A stretch of 10,374 nucleotides of DNA from an uncultured bacterium (GTDB taxonomy: Bacteria > Bacillota > Clostridia > Lachnospirales > Lachnospiraceae): positions 1-10,374 of the forward strand of contig CAMNLO010000033.1 of NCBI GenBank assembly GCA_946543095.1. The letters run 5' to 3'. The stretch's first letter is position 1; each line of letters opens with the position of its first letter. Under the pieces are notes generated by a model, which made no database searches, had not been told where the DNA came from, and saw only the letters and a program-made list of their open reading frames with translations. The position numbers and the translations under genes were made by a program. This document shows, in pieces, positions 1 to 6,114 of the stretch.

Positions 1-710
1 ATGAAATGAAATACATCATCTCTCCCGAGGAGGAGGCCATCCTGAAGGTCAGGCTGGACGGGCTTCTGCAGAAGGATCCCCATGTGGGTCCCGGGGGGAC
101 CTATCTGATCACCAGCCTTTATTTCGACGATCTCTACGGCTCCTGCCTGGGGGAAAACTTCGGCGGCACGGATCCCCGCTCCAAATTCAGGATCAGGCAT
201 TATAACTGTGATCTTTCCCGGATCAGTCTGGAGAAGAAGATCAAGAACCACGGCATGACGAAGAAGGAAGCCTGCAGACTGCCCCTTAAAGACTGCAGAT
301 CCATGATGGAGGGCCGCATCCCGGCGCTCCGGGAAGACATGGACGAAGGGGCAAAGAAGCTGTATACTGAGATGATGGTCCGGGATCTGAAGCCCAAGGT
401 CATTGTCAGGTATGAGCGGATCCCCTATGTGGGGGAGCCGGGGACCGTCAGGATCACCCTGGACCGCTGCGTGGCCTCCTCGGACAGGACGGACCTGTTT
501 CTGCAGCCGGATTATCCCTGCACTCCCGTGTTCCCGGAATATGATGCGGGGACTGTTCCCGTGGACTACTCCGTGCTGGAGGTGAAGTGGACGGGCATCA
601 TGCCCTCGTATCTGATGGAATGTCTGCAGTTAGACTCTCTTGCAAGAAGCGCATATTCCAAATTCATGCTCTGCAGGATCAACAATATATACGGCGGATT
701 ACTGGTTTAA
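1..710 (+). CDS. VTC-domain polyphosphate polymerase-like protein, 5'-truncated by window edge
   Basis: VTC-domain proteins fold as a triphosphate-tunnel catalytic domain; the yeast Vtc4 member polymerises polyphosphate from ATP. Bacterial versions are widespread in Clostridia and their product is assumed by homology. Seen here, counting from the first in-frame Met at 6: SLYFDD (37-42), KFRIRHYN (60-67), LEKK (75-78), VRYER (134-138), LEVKW (191-195) and SKF (218-220). These are the basic and acidic tunnel residues of the family. The Met at 6 is probably not the start. The frame stays open to the left edge, with GAA at 3-5 before it and 'at' at 1-2, fitting the family's N-terminal R-H-E-x-K-Y motif (HEMKY). 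The true start therefore lies outside the window. The stop codon abuts the ribosome binding site of the DUF4956 gene, so the two are almost certainly co-transcribed. Family assignment is firm; enzymatic activity is inferred. Confidence 0.88.
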   Translation, partial: EMKYIISPEEEAILKVRLDGLLQKDPHVGPGGTYLITSLYFDDLYGSCLGENFGGTDPRSKFRIRHYNCDLSRISLEKKIKNHGMTKKEACRLPLKDCRSMMEGRIPALREDMDEGAKKLYTEMMVRDLKPKVIVRYERIPYVGEPGTVRITLDRCVASSDRTDLFLQPDYPCTPVFPEYDAGTVPVDYSVLEVKWTGIMPSYLMECLQLDSLARSAYSKFMLCRINNIYGGLLV

Positions 711-716
711 GGAGGT
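711..716 (+). promoter_or_regulatory. Shine-Dalgarno of the DUF4956 gene
   Basis: GGAGGT directly after the preceding TAA, 8 nt before the ATG at 725. It fixes the start and shows tight coupling of the VTC and DUF4956 genes. Confidence 0.8.
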
Positions 717-724
717 AAGCTTGA

Positions 725-1402
725 ATGAAACCGCAGATGGGATTTATGGAACTGATCAACAAGACGCTGTTTGAGGGATATTCCTCCATGGATATCCAGG
801 TGAGCGCGGTGCTGACCTGCCTCCTCTTTACGGCTATTATCTCCCTCTATGTCTTCGGGGTGTACAGGGTGATGCACCGGAACACCTTCTACAATTTCAA
901 TTTCAATCTTTCGCTGCTGATGCTTTCTTTGATCACGGCGGCCATCATCCTGACGATCCAGTCCAGCGTGGTGGTTTCCCTGGGTATGGTGGGTGCCCTT
1001 TCCATCGTGCGTTTCAGGACGGCCATCAAGGATCCCATGGACCTGGCCTATCTCTTCTGGTCCATCTCCGTGGGCATCATATGCGGGGCGGGGCTGGCCA
1101 TCATCGCCATTATCATGAGCCTCGGCGCCACGGTCATCATGGTGGTGTTTGAAAAGCTGTATGTGCCCTCCAACGTGACGGTCCTGGTGGTGAACGCGAA
1201 GCGGAATGTGGAGGAGGAGGTCATGGAGATCCTGAAGGACAGGACCCTCTACTCCCATACAAGGGCCAGGAATTTCGCCCACGAGTCCGTGAACATGGCC
1301 ATTGAGTTAAGGACTGATGTGCCGGAGGAGATCGTGGAGGAAGTAATGAAGCTGGAGGGGGTGGTGACCGCGTCACTGGTGGACCAAGGGGAAAACGTCT
1401 GA
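725..1402 (+). CDS. DUF4956 family membrane protein
   Basis: This is a 225-aa protein with several hydrophobic helices (about 26-48, 62-85 and 108-143). The family signature lies between helices: GMVGALSIVRFRTAIKDPMD at 88-107, followed by LAYLFWSISVGI. A soluble, mixed-charge C-terminal domain follows from about 150 to 225. The gene begins 15 nt after the VTC-domain stop codon, with GGAGGT at 711-716 placed 8 nt before the ATG. The VTC/DUF4956 pairing recurs in Firmicutes, often with a CotH-kinase-type gene, which may lie upstream of this window. The biochemical role is unknown; a membrane partner for the VTC enzyme (transport or anchoring of the polymer) is an inference from co-occurrence. 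The stop codon falls inside the first arm of a palindromic repeat, so the C-terminal few residues may reflect a repeat insertion. Confidence 0.88.
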   Translation: MKPQMGFMELINKTLFEGYSSMDIQVSAVLTCLLFTAIISLYVFGVYRVMHRNTFYNFNFNLSLLMLSLITAAIILTIQSSVVVSLGMVGALSIVRFRTAIKDPMDLAYLFWSISVGIICGAGLAIIAIIMSLGATVIMVVFEKLYVPSNVTVLVVNAKRNVEEEVMEILKDRTLYSHTRARNFAHESVNMAIELRTDVPEEIVEEVMKLEGVVTASLVDQGENV

Positions 1403-1414
1403 AAGAAAACGCTG

Positions 1415-1452
1415 ATGCGCTTTTCTTTCAGACGACGAAGTTGATGCAGGCA
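1415..1452 (+). repeat. Direct repeat copy A (38 nt)
   Basis: Identical to copy B at 1538-1574 apart from one additional T in the pyrimidine run near its 5' end. The shared core includes CAGACGACGAAGTTGATGCA. The copies are about 85 nt apart, flanking the other hairpins of the mosaic. Confidence 0.85.
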
Positions 1453-1537
1453 TCAACTTCCACAGGCTGACCCGGAGAATGCACATACGCGCATTCTCCT
1501 CACGCAAGACTAAAGCATTCGTTGGCGGATACGCCAA

Positions 1538-1574
1538 ATGCGCTTTCTTTCAGACGACGAAGTTGATGCAGGCA
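1538..1574 (+). repeat. Direct repeat copy B (37 nt)
   Basis: Second copy of the 1415-1452 segment. Its 5' part forms the descending arm of the fourth hairpin, whereas in copy A the equivalent bases form the descending arm of the first. It ends shortly before the dehydratase ribosome binding site. Confidence 0.85.
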
Positions 1575-1592
1575 GATATGAATGTCTGTCAT

Positions 1593-1598
1593 GGAGGT
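1593..1598 (+). promoter_or_regulatory. Shine-Dalgarno of the dehydratase gene
   Basis: GGAGGT is the only good ribosome binding site here. It lies downstream of the first in-frame ATG (1582), arguing against that start. It favours GTG at 1603 (4-nt spacing) or ATG at 1612 (13-nt spacing, but the best fit to family N-termini). Confidence 0.6.
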
Positions 1599-1611
1599 TA
1601 GTGTGAATAGT

Positions 1612-2610
1612 ATGCAGGATATCGTCAAGGATAAAGTCATCCTGGTCACTGGGGGCACAGGCTCCTTCGGCAAGGCCTTTGCCCGCTGCCTTTTAACGCA
1701 GCACGACCCGAAGAAGCTGATCATCTATTCCAGGGATGAGTTCAAGCAGTTCCAGATGCAGAATGAGTTCAAGGCCCTGGACCCTGACAACAGGCTCCGC
1801 TTCTTTATCGGGGACGTGCGGGATGAGGCGAGACTCAGACGCGCCCTGGACGGCGTGGATTACGTGGTCCATGCGGCGGCCTTAAAGCAGGTCCCTGCCT
1901 GTGAGTATAATCCCGGAGAGGCCATCAAGACCAATATCCACGGGGCCCAGAACGTGATCGAAGCCTGTCTGGACAGAAATGTGCAGAAGGTGGTGGCACT
2001 GAGCACGGACAAGGCCGTGAACCCCGTAAACCTCTACGGCGGCACAAAGCTGGTGTCCGACAAGCTCTTTATCAGTGCCAATGCCTATGCCGGCGCCAAG
2101 GACATCAGCTTCTCCATCGTCCGCTACGGCAACGTGGCCGGAAGCCGCGGTTCCGTGATCCCCTTCTTCCGGGGCCTTTTGGAGCAGGGCAAGAGAGAGC
2201 TCCCCATTACGGACCACCGCATGACCCGGTTCTGGATCAGCCTTCCGGAGGGAGTGGATCTGGTGTTAAAAGCCCTTTCGGAGGCAAAGGGCGGCGAGAC
2301 CTTTATTTCCAGGATCCCCTCCTTTAAGATCACGGACCTGGCCCAGGCCATGGCTCCCGGCTGCATCATGCCGGAGGTGGGCATCCGGGAGGGTGAAAAG
2401 CTCCATGAGGTCATGATCACGGCGGAGGACGCTCCCTACACCTACGAATATGAAAAGCATTTTGTGATCTATCCCCAGATCGTCTGGAGCGAGCACAAAA
2501 CCCCCGAGCCCACCGGGAAAAAGGTTCCGGAGGGCTTTGTATACAGCTCCGGCAGCAATGACCAGTGGCTGTCGGTGGAGGAGCTGAGGGAACGTCTTCA
2601 GGAAGTATGA
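1612..2610 (+). CDS. PseB/FlaA1-type UDP-N-acetylglucosamine 4,6-dehydratase (SDR family)
   Basis: This NAD(P)-dependent extended SDR is expected to convert UDP-GlcNAc to a 4-keto-6-deoxy UDP-sugar, the first step toward pseudaminic-acid-type or related 6-deoxy amino sugars. From M1 at 1612 (332 aa, normal family length), the Rossmann motif VTGGTGSFG spans about 12-20. YSRDEFKQFQMQNEF follows at about 39-53, and ALKQVPACEYNP at about 90-101. STDKAVNPVN leads into the catalytic Y142-x3-K146 (YGGTK). The YxxxK form fits the PseB/FlaA1 group rather than the MxxxK CapE/WbjB group. An ATG at 1582 would add 10 residues but lacks a ribosome binding site. The gene leads a compact operon with two glycosyltransferases (4-nt gap to the next). 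No PseC-type aminotransferase follows immediately, so the final sugar cannot be named. Dehydratase assignment is strong; substrate is by family. Confidence 0.87.
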   Translation: MQDIVKDKVILVTGGTGSFGKAFARCLLTQHDPKKLIIYSRDEFKQFQMQNEFKALDPDNRLRFFIGDVRDEARLRRALDGVDYVVHAAALKQVPACEYNPGEAIKTNIHGAQNVIEACLDRNVQKVVALSTDKAVNPVNLYGGTKLVSDKLFISANAYAGAKDISFSIVRYGNVAGSRGSVIPFFRGLLEQGKRELPITDHRMTRFWISLPEGVDLVLKALSEAKGGETFISRIPSFKITDLAQAMAPGCIMPEVGIREGEKLHEVMITAEDAPYTYEYEKHFVIYPQIVWSEHKTPEPTGKKVPEGFVYSSGSNDQWLSVEELRERLQEV

Positions 2611-2614
2611 TCCT

Positions 2615-3646
2615 ATGAAAGCGTCATTGATCGTCCCGGTCTATAATCTGGCGGCCGGGAATAAGGTCCGCTTCTGTCTGGAGGCGCTGCTTGCACAGGA
2701 TCTTCCGGAGCCCTATGAGATCATAGCCGTGGACGATTGCTCCCCGGATGACTCCTTTCAGATCCTGAAGGAGTTTGAAGCGCGTTTCCCCGGGAAGCTT
2801 ATGGCGCTGCAGAATGAGAAGCACGCCATGCAGGGAGCCGCAAAAAACCTGGGGCTCTCCCATGCAAAGGGAGAGTGGATCGGGTTTATCGATGGCGATG
2901 ACTGGGTCAGTCAGGATTATCTTTCCGCTTTGATCTCTCTGGGAGAGGCGGAGGAGGCAGATATCGTGGGCTGCGATCTCCAGCTGACCCATGAGCAGAG
3001 CTTCGCTTTGGGACAGCAGATAAAGAGTAATGATCCTTCCCAGGCAGGGGAGCTGGACCATGCGAAATACGCCTCTCTGATCCTGGACTCCGGGTCACTT
3101 TGCACCAAGCTCTATCGCAGACATATCATTTTCGACTACGACAACCGTTTCCCCGAGGGCATTTTCTACGAGGACAATGCCATCTCCAATTCCTGGTTTC
3201 TCAGGGCAAAGCGGTTTTCCTATCTGCCCAGGCCCCTGTATTATTACTACCAGCACAATACCTCCACAGTCCACACCATCACGAAGGAACGCTGTGAGAA
3301 CCGCATGGAGGCCGCAAGGCTCATGCTTTCGGAGGCAGAGCGCTTTGGTTATTTTGAGGAATACAAAGCAGAGCTGGAGGCCTCCTTTGCCACCCTGTTC
3401 TATGTGAACACGCTGTTTTCCTATGTCCGGGGGGTGAAGCATCCGGAAGCCGGCTTTGTGAAGGCCATGGGAGAGGAAATGCTGAGGACCTTCCCGGAAT
3501 TTCGCAGGAATCCTTATTATCTGAAGCGGACGAACGAAGAGGAACGGCGGCTCATTGACATGCAGCTTGCCTCCACGGGCAGCTTTCTGCTCTATGACAG
3601 GCTGCTGCAGACCTGGAGAAGCTTCCGGAAACGATTCCTGACATGA
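2615..3646 (+). CDS. Family 2 glycosyltransferase
   Basis: A 343-aa cytoplasmic, membrane-associated type GT-A transferase, expected to move a sugar from a nucleotide donor to a lipid-linked or protein acceptor in surface-glycan synthesis. The N-terminal beta-strand SLIVPVYN (4-11) opens the fold. The donor-site acidic motif VDDCS is at 39-43 and the metal-binding DGDD at 93-96. CTKLYRR (163-169) and FYEDN (184-188) form the acceptor/base region typical of GT2. The C-terminal about 130 residues are less conserved and helical. It starts 4 nt after the dehydratase stop codon, with a modest AGGAAG ribosome binding site inside that gene's 3' end. It overlaps the next glycosyltransferase by ATGA (3643-3646), indicating translational coupling. 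Donor and acceptor cannot be read from sequence. Confidence 0.9.
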   Translation: MKASLIVPVYNLAAGNKVRFCLEALLAQDLPEPYEIIAVDDCSPDDSFQILKEFEARFPGKLMALQNEKHAMQGAAKNLGLSHAKGEWIGFIDGDDWVSQDYLSALISLGEAEEADIVGCDLQLTHEQSFALGQQIKSNDPSQAGELDHAKYASLILDSGSLCTKLYRRHIIFDYDNRFPEGIFYEDNAISNSWFLRAKRFSYLPRPLYYYYQHNTSTVHTITKERCENRMEAARLMLSEAERFGYFEEYKAELEASFATLFYVNTLFSYVRGVKHPEAGFVKAMGEEMLRTFPEFRRNPYYLKRTNEEERRLIDMQLASTGSFLLYDRLLQTWRSFRKRFLT

Positions 3647-4866
3647 AACGAGTGATCATCTTCACCGGCGGCATTGAGACCCAGGGCTTCTTTTCTCTGG
3701 AGATCGCAAGGACCCTTGAGGCTCTGGGGCATCCGGTATATGACTTCAATCTTGAGTATGACGAAAAGGCACTCCTGGGTCTTCTGCGTTTTCTGGACAG
3801 GGACAACACCGTTATGCTCTCTTTTAATTTCCACGGCATTTCCGGGGAGGAGGTGTTTCTCCGGGAGGACGGGACTCTCTTCTGGGATGAGTTTCATGTG
3901 CCCTGCATCAATCTGGTGGTGGACCATCCTTTGTATTATCCGAAGTTTCTTGCAGCCATCCCCAAAGACTACACTCACATCAGCATCGACCGTTTTCACA
4001 GGGAGTATATGCGCAGGCACTATCCTGAGGTGAATGCCGGGATCTTCCTGCCTCTGGCGGGAACTGCGCTGGACGAGGCGGGGGAGCCCCTTTCCTTTGT
4101 GCGGGGGATCAGGGGGGAGGCCTCGGAGGCGGTTTCTCCGGAGGCGCATCGCCCTTACGATATCGTGTTTGCGGGAAACTACACCCCTCCCGCCGACTTT
4201 GAGCGATATATCACCCGTCTGGACGACGAATACACTGCCTTTTACTACGGCATCATCGAGGATCTTATGGCGGATCCCTCAAGGACCCTGGAAGCGGTGG
4301 CGGAGGAGCATATCCGCAGGGAGATCCCGGAGGTCAGCGAGGCGGAATTAAAGGAGACCTTTCCGAACCTGACCTTTCTGGATCTTTATATCCGCTTTTA
4401 CGAGCGGGGGCTTGCGGTGAAAACTCTGGCGGATGCAGGCTTTCAGATCCATATCTTCGGGGAGGGCTGGGAGAAGCTTCCCTTAGAGCACCCGGAGAAT
4501 CTGATCCTCCACGGAGGCTGCGATTCCCTGACGGTGCTGCGGGCCCAGGCAAAGGCGAAGCTTTCCTTAAACGTCATGCCCTGGTTTAAGGACGGGGCCC
4601 ATGACAGGGTGTTCAATTCCTGTGCCAACGGATCGGTCTGCCTTACGGATCCCAGCATCTGGTTCCGGGAGATCTTTGAGGACGGGAAACAGGTGTGCTT
4701 CTATGACCTCCTGAATATGGAAGCCCTGCCCGAGATGGCGGGGGAGCTTTTGCGGAATGAGGAAAAGAGGCTTGCCATCGCCCATGCAGGGCAGGAGAAA
4801 ACCCTGGCGGCCCACCTCTGGACCGACCGGGGAAGACGCCTTCACGAGCTGATGGAGGGGATCTGA
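3643..4866 (+). CDS. DUF3880/CgeB-like glycosyltransferase
   Basis: A 407-aa protein with a two-lobed GT-B-like architecture. The N-terminal DUF3880-like part (about 1-135) has FTGGIETQGFFSLEIARTLE near the start and NLVVDHPLYYPKFL at about 90-103. The C-terminal part resembles the CgeB/Glyco_trans_1_2 domain: IHIFGEGW (269-276), SLNVMPWFKDGAHDRVFNS (308-326) and ANGSVCLTD (328-336), ending in helices. Related proteins are found in capsule, spore-surface and flagellin glycosylation loci. It begins inside the stop codon of the family 2 transferase (ATGA) and is the last gene of this operon. A stretch at about 150-170 (Gly/Glu/Ala-rich) looks like a variable linker. The fold call is good; substrate unknown. 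Confidence 0.8.
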   Translation: MKRVIIFTGGIETQGFFSLEIARTLEALGHPVYDFNLEYDEKALLGLLRFLDRDNTVMLSFNFHGISGEEVFLREDGTLFWDEFHVPCINLVVDHPLYYPKFLAAIPKDYTHISIDRFHREYMRRHYPEVNAGIFLPLAGTALDEAGEPLSFVRGIRGEASEAVSPEAHRPYDIVFAGNYTPPADFERYITRLDDEYTAFYYGIIEDLMADPSRTLEAVAEEHIRREIPEVSEAELKETFPNLTFLDLYIRFYERGLAVKTLADAGFQIHIFGEGWEKLPLEHPENLILHGGCDSLTVLRAQAKAKLSLNVMPWFKDGAHDRVFNSCANGSVCLTDPSIWFREIFEDGKQVCFYDLLNMEALPEMAGELLRNEEKRLAIAHAGQEKTLAAHLWTDRGRRLHELMEGI

Positions 4867-4986
4867 TGCGCTGACAGGTGCCGCCCCCCCGTGCAAAACC
4901 CCTGTGCCATTAGCTGCCCGTTTTGTTCGCGACATGAGGTAAAACATACAAAAACATTTGAGCTGCAAAACAGTCAGCGAGACATG

Positions 4987-5016
4987 TTTACAGGATCACT
5001 AAAGCAGGTATATCAT
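4987..5016 (+). promoter_or_regulatory. Probable sigma-A-type promoter for the sirtuin gene
   Basis: TTTACA (4987-4992) and TATCAT (5011-5016) each match 5 of 6 consensus bases, separated by 18 nt, in an AT-richer patch between two GC-rich genes. Transcription would start near 5022-5025, giving a leader of about 130 nt to the GTG at 5156. Read by eye only. The rest of the 4867-5089 gap shows no gene and no clear U-tract terminator. Confidence 0.5.
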
Positions 5017-5043
5017 ACATAGGGAACTGTCACAAAAAGCGTC

Positions 5044-5074
5044 GGCTGGCCGGGGAGCTGCTCTGCCAGCCCCG
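5044..5074 (+). other. Leader hairpin(s) upstream of the sirtuin gene
   Basis: GGCTGGC (5044-5050) pairs perfectly with GCCAGCC (5065-5071). An alternative pairing, CGGGG (5051-5055) with CCCCG (5070-5074), overlaps it, so the two stems are mutually exclusive. No U-tract follows, so it is not a standard terminator; it could be a folded 5' leader. Function unknown. Confidence 0.45.
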
Positions 5075-5140
5075 CACAGAACACCCGGTATGGAGAAATG
5101 GATGAAGTTTTCCCACGAAGGATCTGCAGATGATCTCTCA

Positions 5141-5149
5141 GGAAAGGAG
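5141..5149 (+). promoter_or_regulatory. Shine-Dalgarno deciding the sirtuin start
   Basis: GGAAAGGAG lies 6 nt before an in-frame GTG at 5156, an ideal arrangement. The longer in-frame ATG at 5090 has no ribosome binding site; the ATG at 5102 has a weaker GGAG. Confidence 0.65.
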
Positions 5150-5155
5150 CAAGCC

Positions 5156-5896
5156 GTGAAAGAAGAATCTCTGGAGCAAAAGATCGCGCAGCTGAAGGAA
5201 TGGGTGGATGCCTCGGACAATATCGTGTTTTTCGGAGGCGCCGGCGTGTCCACGGAATCCGGCATTCCGGATTTCAGAAGCCCGGACGGCCTCTACAATC
5301 AGAAGTATGATGTTCCTCCGGAAACCCTGCTGTCCCACAGCTATTATGTGTTCAATCCGGAAAAGTTCTTCGCCTTCTATCATGATAAGATCCTGAACGC
5401 AGGCGCTGCCGCAAAGCCCAACATCGCCCATCTGAAGCTGGCGGAATGGGAAAGGCAGGGGAAGTGCCGCGCAGTGGTGACCCAGAATATCGACGGCCTG
5501 CATCAGGCGGCGGGCTCAAAGACCGTTTACGAGCTTCATGGCTCTGTGCTTCGCAACTACTGCGAGAAGTGCGGCAAATTCTTTGACCTGGATTATATCA
5601 TGAAGTCCGAGGGCATCCCTGTGTGTGATGCCTGCGGCGGCAGGGTGAAGCCGGATGTGGTGCTCTATGAGGAGGGCCTGGACCAGGCCACCATTCGGGG
5701 GGCAGTGGAAGCCATCAGCAATGCGGATGTCCTCATTATCGGCGGCACAAGCCTTGCAGTCTATCCGGCGGCGGGCCTGATCGATTATTACCGGGGCAAT
5801 AAGCTGGTGCTGGTGAACAAGTCCGAGACTCCCAGGGACCGGCAGGCAAATCTGGCGATCCACGCGGGGCTTGGGGAGGTGTTTTCGCAGCTGTAA
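5156..5896 (+). CDS. NAD-dependent protein deacylase, Sir2 family (sirtuin)
   Basis: Sirtuins remove acyl groups from lysine, using NAD+ and releasing nicotinamide and O-acyl-ADP-ribose; this one would act in the cytoplasm. Numbered from GTG at 5156 (246 aa), the NAD-binding GAGVSTESGIPDFRS is at 28-42 and TQNIDGLH at 109-116. The catalytic His is H128 in LHGS. Four zinc ligands are present: C136, C139, C157 and C160. GTSLAVYPA (197-205) and the ribose-binding NKS (221-223) complete the site. All key residues are present. The GTG start gives the usual family length and puts the protein right at its first helix (LEQKIAQLKEW). An ATG at 5090 would add 22 residues resembling nothing in the family. 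The gene stands alone, with its own probable promoter. Class and acyl preference are not readable with certainty. Confidence 0.9.
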   Translation: MKEESLEQKIAQLKEWVDASDNIVFFGGAGVSTESGIPDFRSPDGLYNQKYDVPPETLLSHSYYVFNPEKFFAFYHDKILNAGAAAKPNIAHLKLAEWERQGKCRAVVTQNIDGLHQAAGSKTVYELHGSVLRNYCEKCGKFFDLDYIMKSEGIPVCDACGGRVKPDVVLYEEGLDQATIRGAVEAISNADVLIIGGTSLAVYPAAGLIDYYRGNKLVLVNKSETPRDRQANLAIHAGLGEVFSQL

Positions 5897-5928
5897 TATA
5901 TAAAAGCACTGTGCCGGTCAAGCATCGA

Positions 5929-5943
5929 CGAATTTGAAATTCG
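5929..5943. repeat. Short palindrome in the sirtuin-pyridoxamine kinase spacer
   Basis: CGAATTTGAAATTCG reads the same on both strands around a central G, in the 5897-6023 spacer downstream of the sirtuin stop. No U-tract follows, and nothing else coding is seen in this spacer. Possibly a fragment of an interspersed repeat or a weak hairpin. Confidence 0.4.
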
Positions 5944-6023
5944 CCTCGCAGTTCCTCTGCTTCGCTTCGGAATGGAGGGAAGAATGCGGATATGCTGCAA
6001 TCGCTGCGCCGGAGCCGATATGA

Positions 6024-6052
6024 TTGACAAAGGGTTCAGTATTCAGTAGAAT
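6024..6052 (+). promoter_or_regulatory. Near-consensus sigma-A promoter for the pyridoxamine kinase gene
   Basis: Perfect -35 TTGACA (6024-6029), optimal 17-nt spacer, and -10 TAGAAT (6047-6052, 5 of 6). Transcription would start near 6059, leaving a leader of about 55 nt. This is the best vegetative promoter in the window and argues that the kinase is transcribed independently of the sirtuin. Confidence 0.75.
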
Positions 6053-6068
6053 CTAAAATTGCGACCGC

Positions 6069-6078
6069 ACCTATAGGT
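6069..6078. promoter_or_regulatory. Possible operator: palindrome ACCTATAGGT
   Basis: A perfect 10-bp palindrome about 10 nt past the predicted transcription start, with a second partial TATAGG copy at about 6082-6087. Its position suits a repressor site, but it is short and may be chance. Confidence 0.3.
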
Positions 6079-6114
6079 AATATAGGCATTAATAAGCAAT
6101 ACGAGGAGAAGATT

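Larger units (their letters stand above)
1396..1574. repeat. Mosaic of palindromic repeats (BOX/REP-like) between DUF4956 and dehydratase genes
   Basis: Four consecutive stem-loops are visible. (1) A perfect 14-bp stem, 1396-1409 with 1421-1434, 11-nt loop. (2) A perfect 10-bp stem GAAGTTGATG/CATCAACTTC, 1437-1446 with 1451-1460, 4-nt loop. (3) A perfect 9-bp stem GGAGAATGC/GCATTCTCC, 1474-1482 with 1491-1499. (4) TTGGCG/CGCCAA, 1522-1527 with 1532-1537, extended outward by GCAT/ATGC after an internal bulge. A 38-nt segment (1415-1452) recurs directly at 1538-1574 with a single-T length difference. No stem is followed by a U-tract, so a simple terminator does not explain it. The organisation resembles modular interspersed repeats such as pneumococcal BOX. 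Transcribed, it would make a highly structured intercistronic RNA. Structures are read directly; mobility and function are unknown. Confidence 0.8.

Noticed and set aside
6..710. ATG at position 6 as the real start of the VTC-domain gene
   Set aside because: The frame is open to the left edge, and the codons before it fit the family's conserved HE-x-KY motif, so the gene is truncated by the window.
707..1282. 191-aa minus-strand open frame opposite the DUF4956 gene
   Set aside because: His/Asp-rich shadow of a conserved membrane-protein frame, with no family motif.
1500..1724. 74-aa minus-strand open frame through the palindrome mosaic
   Set aside because: Half repeat sequence and half antisense of the dehydratase Rossmann motif; no start signals.
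3592..4149. 185-aa minus-strand open frame opposite the glycosyltransferases
   Set aside because: Antisense shadow crossing two real genes and their overlap; no recognisable domain.
4867..5155. Riboswitch or small gene upstream of the sirtuin
   Set aside because: No recognisable riboswitch core and no open frame with a ribosome binding site; only a promoter-like pair and GC-rich stems.
5090..5896. Sirtuin starting at ATG 5090 (268 aa)
   Set aside because: No ribosome binding site at that ATG, extra residues atypical for the family, and a much better-placed GTG at 5156.
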